64,000 nucleotides of DNA from an uncultured Flavobacteriia bacterium (GCA_937975705.1 CALJTX010000012.1:62001-126000); one strand, 5' to 3'. Shown: positions 32,670-42,236, numbered from the stretch's first letter. Notes: a model not told the origin generated them from the sequence alone. Program-made: numbers and translations.

Positions 32670-35600
32670 TCAATCGAATTCAAACGTAGCGAGGTCTAGT
32701 TCTTCATCTACCACAGACAAGCGGCGGGTAATTTCGCGCTTGACTTCATAAGGTGTGCCATAATTCTCAAACAACTGAACGGTAAGGATCGCCTTTCCAC
32801 TCAGTGTTGGCCTGTGGTTACCGTAATAATGTGCCTGAATCAAATAGGTCCCCTTTGGTGCCTTGCGGATCAAATATTCTTCCGGTCCATAGCCTTGTGT
32901 GAAATCATTAGAAATACGCCCTCCGTTAGAAGTAAGTTTGTAACTGTACATGCATTTCTCTTGATTGGGTTCAGTTACCCAAAGATCCACATCGGTGTTG
33001 TCGGCGTCCCAGTTGAGCACAATTCGGATATCCATTGGCAACTGAACCAAGAAATATTCGGGAATACCTTTTGTGTCTATCTCTTTAGGGTGCTTTGCAA
33101 TCAAGTGATTGATTTCATTGAGCGCAATGAGGTGTATGCCTTCAAAACGACCATCGTAATTTTGTTTCACCACTTTGTAAAGCTGTTGCACTGCTTGATT
33201 GTATTTACCCATTTGAGCCAAGGCCAAACCGTAATCGCGATAAGACTGGGGCTCCTCAGGGCGCAAATCGATGACCGCCTTAAATACGTCAATTGCCAAC
33301 TTCTCCGCTTTTAATTGCAGGAGTTTTTGGGCAAAGACACGAAGCAAGGCAGCATCTTTGAGCTGCATTTCAGCTAAATTGCTCAAAATGCGAATCGCTA
33401 ATTTGGGTTGCTTCTTTTGAAGGAAATAATCGCAAACATCGATGTAGAACGAAGGTTGGTTGGCGTATTTTTCACGAAGTCTCAGGTAACGCGCATAGGC
33501 ATGTGCCAGCGGAACTGCTCTCAAGTTTTTCAGATACGGCACCTTCGGATTCCAGGCTGCTACGGAAATGGTAGCACTCGGAGCAGCAGCCGCGCCAGCT
33601 ACAACAGACGTTGCGTTGGCCGACACTTGCGTACTAAATGTGCCAGAAGTTGGCGTTGCCCAAGAATCAAAACCATGTGCTGTTGCAGCGCTAGATGAGG
33701 TCCAATTGTAAGTACTGGCACCAACAGTGGTGATGCTCAACTGTGTATTTCCAGCTTGAGCAACTTGCTCGACTTCCTCCTGTACAGGCGGCGGTGGCGG
33801 TGGGGCTTCTTGTAAATCACCAGTTACTTCTACTGAACCAACGGTAAAATTTGCCTCTTCCTTGTATTGTTGTTTCTTGGCTTTTTTCCAGTACCAGTTT
33901 TGATAGTCTTTCCACTCTTTTTTGATGCGCTTGAGGTGCTGTTTTTCAGCTTTAACTGCGTCGATTTGCACCTTTGGCAGGGCTTTGAAATAAGCTTTTC
34001 TCATGGAGAGCGGCGGCACAATGCGAAACTCAAGGTAATCAGCCAGCGAGTCGAGTACTAATAAAGAACTCGCAGAACTCACGAGATCATATTTTAAGCC
34101 TAACGAACATATTTCTTTTTGATAAACTTGAGGCTGTTCTTCCAATTTTTGAAGTTTGGCCAAGGCCCAACGTTTGACGTGAGTTTGGCTGCCTTTTGAA
34201 AGATCCTCTTGATGCCATTCTATGGCCTGTTCAGACAAGACTTCCTTGGAATTGAGCCCAAATTGAGCCGTCAACTTTTTCAGACGAACGGGTGCTTTTA
34301 CGCTTACCATAATGCGTTGGCTGTTTGCAGAAAGTTGCGTGCTATAATATTCTAGCGGTGCGTTGTCTTCTTTAAAACCTAAGAATTGTAAATAAGAGCG
34401 TCTTAAATACTTGAGTGCAGTGGATACGGTTTGCGTGTTCAAATCAATCATTGCGCCATTGGATTGTGCTGCAAGATGCCTCAGCAAACCCTTGTCTATA
34501 AGTTGACTTGAGACAATGGGGTAAATTGGTGCCTGCCCTACTTTTTTAGCGTGGTCACCCATGGTTTGAAGCCCATCGGAAAAGAGCAAGATTTCATCGC
34601 CTTTGAAACGTCCAAAATTGAGGCAAGAAAGCGCAGAAGCGCCATCGTAGTGCTGTTTTTTGATCAAGGCTTGCAGCTCCTTCACCTTGCCATCTTCAAT
34701 AAGCAAACGATGCTGTGTAATGATTTCATGTGCAAAAAATACGAGTTCTAATTTGCCTTTTTTGATCCATTTGAGATAAGACTGCAATAAAATAAGTTCT
34801 TTATCGAGTTGCGCTGCAGATCTAGAGGCTGAAATATCCCAGCAAACTGTCAGGCATTTGGGTGCCTTTTTACGCGCATACTTACGCGGTAAAGCCAAAT
34901 TGGTATGCAGATAAAGGTAGTTGCCAGCCCGAGTTGCTGAGGCTGCAGCGCTTGAATTTAACGCTTGCTTGATACGGATATATTCATTTATGGCTTTGTT
35001 ACGGCTACTGTGCTTTTCCAAAACGATAGGCTTGCCTTTTTGATAACTTAGCGCCTTCATGCTAAAAAATCCGACTGGTTGTTTGAGGTGCAGCGGTAAG
35101 TGATAAAAAGCCGATGTAGCATTTTGTGGCAAAACAGCACTCACTTCAAATGAAATGCGTTTGGTTTTTTTGGCAAATAAAGGATAAACACGCATTTTAA
35201 AAAGGTTGCCCGCTACTTTTTCAATCAAGCCTGGATCAATGCCCTTTCTTACTGTGGCCTCATACGCAATGCGGGCCTGGTGTTTTTCAACAGCTACTGC
35301 GGGGCGCATTTCACCATTTACCTCTAAGGCAAACGAGGTAATGGTTTGGTTATCTTGTAAAGGGAATTCAAATTCTGCCTCGAGCTCCCGTTCAAATTGA
35401 TTGTAAAAAGTAAGTTCATAGCGGGTGCGCGCAAAGCCCTTGTCTAAATAAGTCGTGATCTTTAAAGCGTTGATTTGAATCTGCTCTTTTTCTTCTCCTT
35501 TGATTTTTAAGCTCGGAATTTGCGAAGGGAGCGGCTTAGTTTCCGCTGTATCAATCATGTCTGCGCTATCTTTGATGAGGCGACGATACGGATCGAGTAC

Positions 35601-35684
35601 TTTTTTATTGGGAATAATGGTCCACCAAATGCCGATGGCAATAACGGCCAAAAAGATAAGTGAAAGGTAAATTCTATTTTTCAT
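32670..35684 (-). CDS. VIT/VWA-domain protein with TPR and DUF2135-like C-terminus
   Basis: The 1004-residue protein starts at ATG 35684 (MKNRIYLSLIFLAVIAIGIWWTI), giving an N-terminal membrane anchor. A VIT domain covers ~60-190 (IQINALKITTYLDKGFARTRYELTFYNQ). A von Willebrand A domain follows at ~275-440 with an intact MIDAS start, DISAS. Residues ~600-715 hold a charged helix, a PPPPPP run and a Ser/Thr/Ala low-complexity stretch. TPR helices (~760-880) and a DUF2135-like beta domain (NWDADNTDVDLWVTEP) end the protein. The architecture resembles inter-alpha-trypsin inhibitor heavy-chain proteins. It is probably periplasmic and may assemble protein complexes using the metal site; the function is unknown. 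A terminator separates it from secDF. Confidence 0.85.
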   Translation of the reverse strand: MKNRIYLSLIFLAVIAIGIWWTIIPNKKVLDPYRRLIKDSADMIDTAETKPLPSQIPSLKIKGEEKEQIQINALKITTYLDKGFARTRYELTFYNQFERELEAEFEFPLQDNQTITSFALEVNGEMRPAVAVEKHQARIAYEATVRKGIDPGLIEKVAGNLFKMRVYPLFAKKTKRISFEVSAVLPQNATSAFYHLPLHLKQPVGFFSMKALSYQKGKPIVLEKHSSRNKAINEYIRIKQALNSSAAASATRAGNYLYLHTNLALPRKYARKKAPKCLTVCWDISASRSAAQLDKELILLQSYLKWIKKGKLELVFFAHEIITQHRLLIEDGKVKELQALIKKQHYDGASALSCLNFGRFKGDEILLFSDGLQTMGDHAKKVGQAPIYPIVSSQLIDKGLLRHLAAQSNGAMIDLNTQTVSTALKYLRRSYLQFLGFKEDNAPLEYYSTQLSANSQRIMVSVKAPVRLKKLTAQFGLNSKEVLSEQAIEWHQEDLSKGSQTHVKRWALAKLQKLEEQPQVYQKEICSLGLKYDLVSSASSLLVLDSLADYLEFRIVPPLSMRKAYFKALPKVQIDAVKAEKQHLKRIKKEWKDYQNWYWKKAKKQQYKEEANFTVGSVEVTGDLQEAPPPPPPVQEEVEQVAQAGNTQLSITTVGASTYNWTSSSAATAHGFDSWATPTSGTFSTQVSANATSVVAGAAAAPSATISVAAWNPKVPYLKNLRAVPLAHAYARYLRLREKYANQPSFYIDVCDYFLQKKQPKLAIRILSNLAEMQLKDAALLRVFAQKLLQLKAEKLAIDVFKAVIDLRPEEPQSYRDYGLALAQMGKYNQAVQQLYKVVKQNYDGRFEGIHLIALNEINHLIAKHPKEIDTKGIPEYFLVQLPMDIRIVLNWDADNTDVDLWVTEPNQEKCMYSYKLTSNGGRISNDFTQGYGPEEYLIRKAPKGTYLIQAHYYGNHRPTLSGKAILTVQLFENYGTPYEVKREITRRLSVVDEELDLATFEFD

Positions 35685-35728
35685 AAGCACATAAAACAAT
35701 TCTAACGTAAGCTAGACGTAAAACCAAC

Positions 35729-35757
35729 AAAAAAGCCGCTCCTAGGAGCGGCTTTTT
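35729..35757 (-). terminator. Rho-independent terminator of secDF
   Basis: GCCGCTCC and GGAGCGGC form a near-perfect palindromic stem flanked by A6 on one side and T6 on the other. It is 22 nt after the secDF stop on the minus strand and is symmetrical enough to work in both directions. Confidence 0.92.
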
Positions 35758-35778
35758 TATTAAAAATATTGCAATCAA

Positions 35779-38775
35779 TTAAGCGCGCAAACGCTTAGAG
35801 AAGTCTAATAAGATTGGTGTCGCAACACACAATGAAGAGTACGTTCCGATCAAGACCCCAACGAGTAAGGCAAATAAGAAGCCTTTAATAGCAGGGCCAC
35901 CAAAGATGAACATGATCAAGACAACCACAAATAAGATCATGGAAGTATTGAATGTACGCGACAAGGTTCTGTTCAAAGAGCTGTTGATAATGTCTCCGTG
36001 GTTGTCTTCTGGCTTGCTTTTGCGAAGGTTTTCACGGATACGGTCAAAGACAATGACGGTATCGTTCATGGAGTAACCAATGACCGTTAGAATGGCCGCG
36101 ATGAACGCTTGGTTGACATCTAAGGTAAATGGTAAGTAGCCGTGAAGCAAAGAGAAGATAGAGATCACGAAGAACGCATCGTGAGCCAAACCTACAATTG
36201 CACCCAAAGAGTATTGCCAGTGGCCAAAACGAATGAGGATGTAAGCAAAGATGGCCAACAACGCAAGTGTAATAGCAATGGTAGATGATGTCCAGAGCTC
36301 AGAAGAGATCGAGGCCGAAATGGCGCGAGACTCAAGTACTTCGTAGCTACCCATTTTGTCTTTGCAAGCATCTAAACCGAGTTTAAGTTGCTTGTTGACT
36401 TGGTCTGTAGCGCCGTCGTTATTGAGCAAATAGTTGGTCACGATTTCTACGTTGAAGTCGTTGGATTTGGTTTTGAGGTCTACTGAAGCAGGTTCGCCGT
36501 TTTCTACAAATACTTTAGTAAGTTCTTTGCGGATAGATTCGATATCAGCTTTCTTTTCAAATTTAACAGCGAAGGTACGACCGCCTGTAAATTCAACACT
36601 CTGCTTTAAGCCACGTGTGCTCAACGAAACGATACCTGCGATCGTTACGGCAATTGAGAAAACATAGAAATATTTTCTTTTGCCCATCCAGTCGAAATTA
36701 AAGTTTTGGAAGAGACCTTTTGAGTATTTTGTATTGAAGCCAACCGCTTTGCCCTTAGACAACCATGTATGGATAGCCAACTCAGCAATAACCATTGCAG
36801 AGAACATAGAGGTGAAAATACCAATGATGAGGGTAGTTGCAAAAGATTCAATTTCACCCGTACCAAAGATTTTGAGGATAATGGCAACAAGTAAGTGGGT
36901 TACGTTCGCATCGATGATAGATGGAAGTGCTTTGCGGAAACCAGTGTTAATGGCGGTTTCGGTATCGGCACCCATGGCTTGTTCTTCGCGAACGCGCTCA
37001 AAGATGAGGATGTTGGCATCTACGGCAGTACCAATTGTAAGAACGATACCTGCGATACCCGCTAAAGTAAGAACGGCACCAAAAGAAGCAAGTGAACCGA
37101 AGATAAATACGACGTTGACAATGAGGGCTATGTTGGCAGCCTGACCTGCTTTACCGTAGTAGAACATCATGTAAAGAAGTACGGCGAGGAATGCTACTCC
37201 AAAGGAGATGAGACCTGCTTGTGAGTTTTCAGCACCGATGGTCGGACCTACTTTTTGAAGGTCTTTGATGACACAAGGTACAGGAAGCGCACCACCATTG
37301 AGAAGGCCTGCGAGGTCTTCTGCTTCTTGGAAGGTAAAGCTACCAGAGATTTGGGTATTGCCGTTGGTAATGGCATTGATTACGCGCGGCGCGCTGTATA
37401 CAACGCTGTCCATGGAAATGGCAATGATGCGGTCTTTGTTTTCGGTGGTCATGCGGCCCCATTCGTCTGCACCTTCGTCTGTCATGGACAAACTGACGAT
37501 GATCGAACCATCGGTTTGGTCGTAATCGACTTTGGCGTTGCTCACGTGCTCACCGCGAACGCGTGCCTTACCTGTATCAGGAATACGGCAAGCATAAAGG
37601 AAATAAGCAGTTTTCTTTGATTTGTTGTCTACGCTTTCTGGTTTCGCAGACCACATGAACTTGAGGTCTTGAGGAAACGCACTTTGAACGTCTTTGCGAC
37701 GTAAAATAGCGTCAACAGCAGCCTTGTCATTTGCCGATACATAACCCATTGCATAACCGCCTACAGGAACAACGTATTCTGCCAAACTTTTCTTGGAGGC
37801 GTTCGACATTGAACTTTGTGTATTCGTAGCCACTGTTTGAACTGCGGTATCGGTAGTAACTCCTGTTGAATCGGCAAGTGTATCTGCCTCGAGTGCCAGT
37901 TCGTCGACAACAATTTCATTGGTTTTGCTCAAACGAGCCGCTTCTTGCCATTGCATTTGAAGTTGGTCTGGCATGTATGTTTCGTAGAACTCTAGGTTGG
38001 CGGTTGAGCGAATTTTGCGCGATACCGTTTCTTCGTCTTGAACCCCTGGAAGCTCAATGTAGAGGCGGTTGGTAGCGAGGTCGCGTTGGATGTTAGGCTG
38101 AGCTACACCAAATTGGTTGATACGACGACCAATGATGTCTTCGATTCCTTTCATAGAAGAAGCAACGAGGTCACGGAGGTAATTTTCTACTTCAGCGTCT
38201 GTGGTTTTGATACCGATAGACTCACCTTTGATGACGTAACTAAGTGGCAAAGCGCCATTTGCTTTTTTGTACGCCGAGATAAAAGTTGCGATGAAGTCGC
38301 CACCGTTTTTGTTGTAAGTTGCAACTGCGCGGTTGAAAGGTTTTGTGAATTTAGGATCGGTAACGCTCTTGACATGACCGCGAATGAGGTCAGGGTAAGA
38401 AATTTCTACAGTAACGCTCATACCACCTACGAGGTCAAGACCAAAGGCAAGTGACATCTTTTTCACTTGACCAAAAGTAGAACCTAAGACAGGGTAAACA
38501 GGCTTTTCGCCTTTGTCGCGAAGAATTTCATTGATGAAAGCTGCACGAGCAAGCTCTACCGCCTCTGGGTCTTTGAAATTTACCTCTGTATTGTTTGGCA
38601 GAACGGCAATACCGCCGTTGTTCTTGGCTTCGTCACGAAGCATTTTCACTTTAAGATCTGCTTCTTTTGCTGCTTTGTTTTCAACGTTGCTCGCTACCCA
38701 CGTGAAGGAGAGCTGGTAAACGCAAACCGCGGTAAGAAGAATGGACAAGAACCAAAAAAATCCTTTTAAACGCAT
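35779..38775 (-). CDS. secDF: SecDF fusion, protein export membrane protein
   Basis: SecD and SecF use the proton gradient to pull preproteins through SecYEG from the periplasmic side. Here they form one chain of 998 residues, as is usual in Bacteroidota. The SecD part has an N-terminal membrane helix, the conserved DLVGGMSVTVEI region at ~115, the large periplasmic domain (ELPGVQDEETVSRKIRSTANLEFYE) and membrane helices with GTAVDANILIFERVREE. The SecF part begins at ~690 (YFYVFSIAVTIAGIVSLSTRGLKQSVEFTGG) and contains GYSMNDTVIVFDRIREN. The promoter is a good Bacteroidota match. It would serve the many exported proteins in this region. Confidence 0.97.
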   Translation of the reverse strand: MRLKGFFWFLSILLTAVCVYQLSFTWVASNVENKAAKEADLKVKMLRDEAKNNGGIAVLPNNTEVNFKDPEAVELARAAFINEILRDKGEKPVYPVLGSTFGQVKKMSLAFGLDLVGGMSVTVEISYPDLIRGHVKSVTDPKFTKPFNRAVATYNKNGGDFIATFISAYKKANGALPLSYVIKGESIGIKTTDAEVENYLRDLVASSMKGIEDIIGRRINQFGVAQPNIQRDLATNRLYIELPGVQDEETVSRKIRSTANLEFYETYMPDQLQMQWQEAARLSKTNEIVVDELALEADTLADSTGVTTDTAVQTVATNTQSSMSNASKKSLAEYVVPVGGYAMGYVSANDKAAVDAILRRKDVQSAFPQDLKFMWSAKPESVDNKSKKTAYFLYACRIPDTGKARVRGEHVSNAKVDYDQTDGSIIVSLSMTDEGADEWGRMTTENKDRIIAISMDSVVYSAPRVINAITNGNTQISGSFTFQEAEDLAGLLNGGALPVPCVIKDLQKVGPTIGAENSQAGLISFGVAFLAVLLYMMFYYGKAGQAANIALIVNVVFIFGSLASFGAVLTLAGIAGIVLTIGTAVDANILIFERVREEQAMGADTETAINTGFRKALPSIIDANVTHLLVAIILKIFGTGEIESFATTLIIGIFTSMFSAMVIAELAIHTWLSKGKAVGFNTKYSKGLFQNFNFDWMGKRKYFYVFSIAVTIAGIVSLSTRGLKQSVEFTGGRTFAVKFEKKADIESIRKELTKVFVENGEPASVDLKTKSNDFNVEIVTNYLLNNDGATDQVNKQLKLGLDACKDKMGSYEVLESRAISASISSELWTSSTIAITLALLAIFAYILIRFGHWQYSLGAIVGLAHDAFFVISIFSLLHGYLPFTLDVNQAFIAAILTVIGYSMNDTVIVFDRIRENLRKSKPEDNHGDIINSSLNRTLSRTFNTSMILFVVVLIMFIFGGPAIKGFLFALLVGVLIGTYSSLCVATPILLDFSKRLRA

Positions 38776-38806
38776 TTCTTGAATATTTGAATTTGAATTA
38801 AGGTTG

Positions 38807-38838
38807 CAAATATAGGATTTTGGATCCTTAAATTCAAA
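38807..38838 (-). promoter_or_regulatory. Bacteroidota-type promoter of secDF
   Basis: On the minus strand TTTG (38838-38835), 20 nt, then TATATTTG (38814-38807). The leader would be about 28 nt before ATG 38775. The promoter lies within the 70-nt gap after the upstream glycosyltransferase stop. Confidence 0.8.
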
Positions 38839-38846
38839 TAAAAAAT

Positions 38847-39974
38847 CTAAGCTTCTTCGGCTAAAGCAATTAAGCCCTCAGCAAAAGAATTCCAAGCCGC
38901 AGCAAGATCCAAATTCATGGCGCTGAGCATTTGGTTGCATTTTTCGATATCTCCTTGATTAAAAAGGTTTTGCACACAGTTTGCAAAATCGATTGGCACC
39001 AATGAAGGCAGTTCAAAACCATGACCTTGCGCCGCTAAACCTTCTGCCAATCCACCAACATTTGTACACAATACAGCACGCTTTTGGCTCAATGCCATGG
39101 CGCGAATGCCCGATTGGGTAGCATTGAGGTAAGGTAAAACGACTAAATCGGCAGCGGCGAAATAGGTATCGACCTCAGTGTCGGGAAGATAGCGATTGAC
39201 AAATTTCCAGTTAGAAAATGGCAATTTTTGCAGGGCGCTGTGATAAATTTGAGCATCACCATAAACTTCACCTGCAATGAGCAATTGGTAGCTGTCGTCT
39301 AGCAAAGCAAAAGCCGCAATCAATTCTGAAAGGCCTTTATAAGGGCGGATCAGTCCGAAGAAAAGCAAGGTTTTTTTATGGGGGTCAAGACCTAATTGCA
39401 GCCGCGCTGTATGGACATCTATCGCATTGGCTTCGCCTTCATAGGGCGGATGCGCAATGAGGGCAACTTTTGCCTGAGGCTTGAGTCGCAAGACATCCTT
39501 TTGAACTGCTTCGGACAACACTACAAATGCGTCGTATGAGTGCAGGAAAAGCCGATTGAAAACGGTATCAAAAAAACGTTTTTCGTGTGGTACTAAATTG
39601 TGGATGATGGCCACTTTTTTCGTGCGTCGTGGTAAAAAAAGCGTCCAAAAAAACATCATGGGTGCCATGAAAGTCATCCAGTAGCTCGTGACAAACACCT
39701 CGGGTTTGGCGCGTTTAAATCGCAGCGCTGAGCTCAGGTAGCTTAGCGGATTAAACGTGGAAACAACTCTTTCAAATTGTTGCATTTCTGTGCTTTCTTC
39801 AAATTGAGAGCTACCCGGAAACAGCACATCAGGATATTGTTTTTTAAAGGTATACGCTTCTACTTCCTTGCTTCTTGACAAAGCCTCTAGGGTGCGCAAA
39901 CTGAATTTTGCAATGCCCCCGCGAAAGGGCGGTAGCGCTGAAAAAAAAAGCCATTTTTGCTGCTGCTTACTCAT
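38847..39974 (-). CDS. GT4-type glycosyltransferase
   Basis: The 375-residue protein has the GT-B fold of family 4 retaining transferases. The N-terminal part has the glycine-rich FSALPPFRGGIAKFSLRTLEAL and the C-terminal part the donor-binding blocks LLFFGLIRPYKGLSELIAAF and ADLVVLPYLNATQSGIRAMALSQKRAVLCTNVGG. A hydrophobic patch near 95-115 may help it sit on the membrane. The usual E-x7-E is represented by the TQSGIRAMA segment, in which the first Glu is not obvious, so donor and acceptor are unknown. It is the last of four genes overlapping by 4 nt; the neighbours suggest lipid-linked or surface polysaccharide work. Confidence 0.87.
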   Translation of the reverse strand: MSKQQQKWLFFSALPPFRGGIAKFSLRTLEALSRSKEVEAYTFKKQYPDVLFPGSSQFEESTEMQQFERVVSTFNPLSYLSSALRFKRAKPEVFVTSYWMTFMAPMMFFWTLFLPRRTKKVAIIHNLVPHEKRFFDTVFNRLFLHSYDAFVVLSEAVQKDVLRLKPQAKVALIAHPPYEGEANAIDVHTARLQLGLDPHKKTLLFFGLIRPYKGLSELIAAFALLDDSYQLLIAGEVYGDAQIYHSALQKLPFSNWKFVNRYLPDTEVDTYFAAADLVVLPYLNATQSGIRAMALSQKRAVLCTNVGGLAEGLAAQGHGFELPSLVPIDFANCVQNLFNQGDIEKCNQMLSAMNLDLAAAWNSFAEGLIALAEEA

Positions 39975-40729
39975 TGATTTGGATCGAGATTTTTGGCCTT
40001 GCAGCGCTCTAAAAATGCCTTGAGTTCTTTATCGGTGAGTTCGTAGCCGTCGCGATACATCGCGCGTTTTTTGATGTTGCCTAGTTTATCGTAGACGGTG
40101 GTCCAGCCGTGCGGCAGGTCATTGAGGTAGTGCACATTGGATTGTAGCTCTCCGGTGTTAAAGTATGCTGTCCAGAGCCCCATGCGAAAACCATCTTGGT
40201 ACGTCCCTTTGAGTTTGGGCTTGCCATTGTAAAAATATTCGAGATAGGGTCCGTTGCGCTTGCCGTTGGTGTAATTGACTATTTTTTGAATTTGAAGCTT
40301 TTGCTCCAACAGTTGCCCTTCGGTAAAGTAATAGACGCTTTTTCCATGCAACACATCGAGCTTGTAATTTTCAGCACTGACCAATTCGCCATTTTGAGCG
40401 TAGTTGTACCATAGAGAATCTTTCTTTTCGCCTTTGTAAAAACCGTCGGCTAAAAGTTGTCCGCTTTCATAAAAAAGCAAAACCGAAGAACAGCCTCCAG
40501 GCAAGCCATGCACCAATTCTGCTTTCTTTTGACCACTTTCAAAATTGTAAATAAACTTCCCGATAGGCTTGTCATTGAGAAAAGTGCCCTTGTATTGTAA
40601 AACAGAGGTGCCAGGGTAGTTTTTTTGCCATTGCCCCTGCTTTCTTCCCTGCGCATCGGTTTGATTGATTTGGGCACGTACCAGCGAAAAACACGCTACA
40701 AAGAAAAATAGTAGGATTGAAATTTTCAT
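39971..40729 (-). CDS. Exported MORN-like (YwqK-type) repeat protein
   Basis: The 252-residue protein has a signal peptide (MKISILLFFFVACFSLVRAQ) and about seven repeats of 22-25 residues with the core G-x-x-x-G-x-W/Y and Y-x-x-G-x-L/x (RKQGQWQKNYPG, FYKGEKKDSLWYNYAQNGEL, GFRMGLWTAYFNTGEL). This is the MORN_2/YwqK pattern, which forms an elongated beta-sheet. There is no enzymatic motif, lipobox or T9SS domain. It lies between a phosphatase and a GT4 gene with 4-nt overlaps at both ends, so it is translated with them, but its role in a sugar pathway is unclear. Confidence 0.82.
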   Translation of the reverse strand: MKISILLFFFVACFSLVRAQINQTDAQGRKQGQWQKNYPGTSVLQYKGTFLNDKPIGKFIYNFESGQKKAELVHGLPGGCSSVLLFYESGQLLADGFYKGEKKDSLWYNYAQNGELVSAENYKLDVLHGKSVYYFTEGQLLEQKLQIQKIVNYTNGKRNGPYLEYFYNGKPKLKGTYQDGFRMGLWTAYFNTGELQSNVHYLNDLPHGWTTVYDKLGNIKKRAMYRDGYELTDKELKAFLERCKAKNLDPNQ

Positions 40730-41265
40730 AAAAACGTACTGAGTTGGGCTAAATGGGCAATGCGTAAATCGGGGGTTTCTTTGATGCGTTCAATTGACTC
40801 CACCAATATGGTGTACATCCCCAAACGTTGGCCAAATTGGATATCTGTATTGGTATCTCCTACCATGATAGACTTCTGAAAATCAATAGCCGGAAAAAGT
40901 GCTTGCGCTTCATGAGCCATTTTGGAACTGGGTTTTCTGCGCTGGTCCTGGCCGTTTTTAAATTCGGTAGCTGCAAAAACATGATCGATGTGTAAACCCG
41001 CTTTCTGTAATTCGTCACACATCTTTTGGTGGATTGCGTCAAGCGCTGCCGGGCTCAGCAATCCTTTTGCAATGCATTGTTGGTTGGTTACGACAATAAT
41101 TTGAGAAAAAGCAGCGCCAATTTTAGCCGCATTTGCCAATAAGCCCTCAGTAAATCGGAAGGCAGACCAATCGAGGACATAGTTATCGAAAATGCGTTCA
41201 TTGATGACGCCATCGCGGTCTAAAAAGAGGGTCCAGCCCGGACCTATTTCAGGAAAGGCTTTCAT
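40726..41265 (-). CDS. HAD-IIIA phosphatase, GmhB-like, without zinc loop
   Basis: The 179-residue protein is a HAD-superfamily phosphatase: nucleophile and acid/base Asp16 and Asp18 in LFLDRDGVINE, Thr in VVTNQQ, Lys in RRKPSSKM, and Mg-binding DTNTD near 140. Overall it resembles the D,D-heptose 1,7-bisphosphate phosphatase GmhB and the HisB phosphatase. The cysteine/histidine zinc loop of typical GmhB is missing before RRKP; the segment reads AATEFKNGQDQ. The substrate is probably a sugar phosphate, given the glycosyltransferases in the same chain of overlapping genes. Starts and stops overlap both neighbours by 4 nt. Confidence 0.85.
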   Translation of the reverse strand: MKAFPEIGPGWTLFLDRDGVINERIFDNYVLDWSAFRFTEGLLANAAKIGAAFSQIIVVTNQQCIAKGLLSPAALDAIHQKMCDELQKAGLHIDHVFAATEFKNGQDQRRKPSSKMAHEAQALFPAIDFQKSIMVGDTNTDIQFGQRLGMYTILVESIERIKETPDLRIAHLAQLSTFL

Positions 41266-42206
41266 TCACCTAAACGACTCGAAATAAGGTAGTGATTGCG
41301 TGTACTTGAGTTGCGCCCAATGAGTTCAGCGATAAACCCTGCTGTAAAAAACTGCACGCCAATGATCATGACTACGAGCGCAACAAAAAAGTCGGTACGC
41401 GTAGACAAGCGCTCAGCTGTCGGGTGAATGAGCAGTTTATCGATGCCCATGTAGGCAAACAAGCCAAAGCCCAACAAAAACATAAACACACCAATTGCAC
41501 CAAAGAAATGCATCGGTTTTTTGGCAAACTTACCCATAAAGGCTACGGTCATGAGGTCGAGTGGGCCATTCAAAAAGCGGTTGAGACCAAATTTAGTGAC
41601 ACCATATTGTCTGGCACGGTGCACGACGACCTTTTCACCGATATTCTGAAAACCAGCATATTTGGCCAGTGCTGGAATATAGCGGTGCATATCGCCGTAG
41701 AGTTCTATGCTCTTGACAACTTCTAATTTGTAAGCTTTTAAACCACAATTGAAATCGTGTAAATAAATGCCTGTAATGCGTCGTGCGGCCCAATTGTAGA
41801 GTTTGGTCGGTATCGTTTTGGAAATAGGGTCGTGACGGACTTTTTTCCAGCCAGAGACGACATCGAGGTCATCTTGGGTGATCATGCGGTACAATGCTGG
41901 AATTTCGTCAGGGGAGTCTTGTAAATCGGCATCCATGGTAACGACCACTGAGCCCTTAGCGGCTTCAAATCCTACTTGCAATGCAGCAGATTTACCGTAA
42001 TTTCTTTGAAAACGCAGGGCTTTAACCGAGGCATTTACCTGGCTCAATTGGGTAATGACCTCCCAAGAAGCATCTTTACTTCCATCGTCAATAAATAAGA
42101 TTTCGTAGCTAAATTGCTGCGCTTCCATGACCCGGACAATCCAGTCGTGGAGTTCGGGCAAAGACTCTGCCTCATTGAAGAGCGGTATGACGATTGAAAG
42201 TTGCAT
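41262..42206 (-). CDS. GT2 glycosyltransferase, polyprenyl-phosphate sugar transferase type
   Basis: The 314-residue protein has the GT-A fold of family 2 (LSIVIPLFNEAESLPEL), with the DxD region VVTMDADLQDSPDEIPAL near 88 and a downstream CGLKAYK block. Two membrane helices follow (~230-255 and ~270-295). This layout matches DPM1/ArnC/GtrB enzymes, which load a sugar onto undecaprenyl phosphate at the inner face of the inner membrane. It is the promoter-proximal gene of the four-gene chain. Start ATG 42206 lies 17 nt after a TATCTTTG box. The lipid acceptor and the sugar are inferred, not seen. Confidence 0.92.
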   Translation of the reverse strand: MQLSIVIPLFNEAESLPELHDWIVRVMEAQQFSYEILFIDDGSKDASWEVITQLSQVNASVKALRFQRNYGKSAALQVGFEAAKGSVVVTMDADLQDSPDEIPALYRMITQDDLDVVSGWKKVRHDPISKTIPTKLYNWAARRITGIYLHDFNCGLKAYKLEVVKSIELYGDMHRYIPALAKYAGFQNIGEKVVVHRARQYGVTKFGLNRFLNGPLDLMTVAFMGKFAKKPMHFFGAIGVFMFLLGFGLFAYMGIDKLLIHPTAERLSTRTDFFVALVVMIIGVQFFTAGFIAELIGRNSSTRNHYLISSRLGE

Positions 42207-42223
42207 GATCTGAATCTGAAAAT

Positions 42224-42231
42224 CAAAGATA
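42224..42231 (-). promoter_or_regulatory. -7 box of the GT2-HAD-MORN-GT4 operon
   Basis: TATCTTTG on the minus strand, 17 nt before ATG 42206, in the 30-nt gap after the upstream T9SS gene. No convincing -33 box. Confidence 0.55.
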
Positions 42232-42236
42232 CATTT

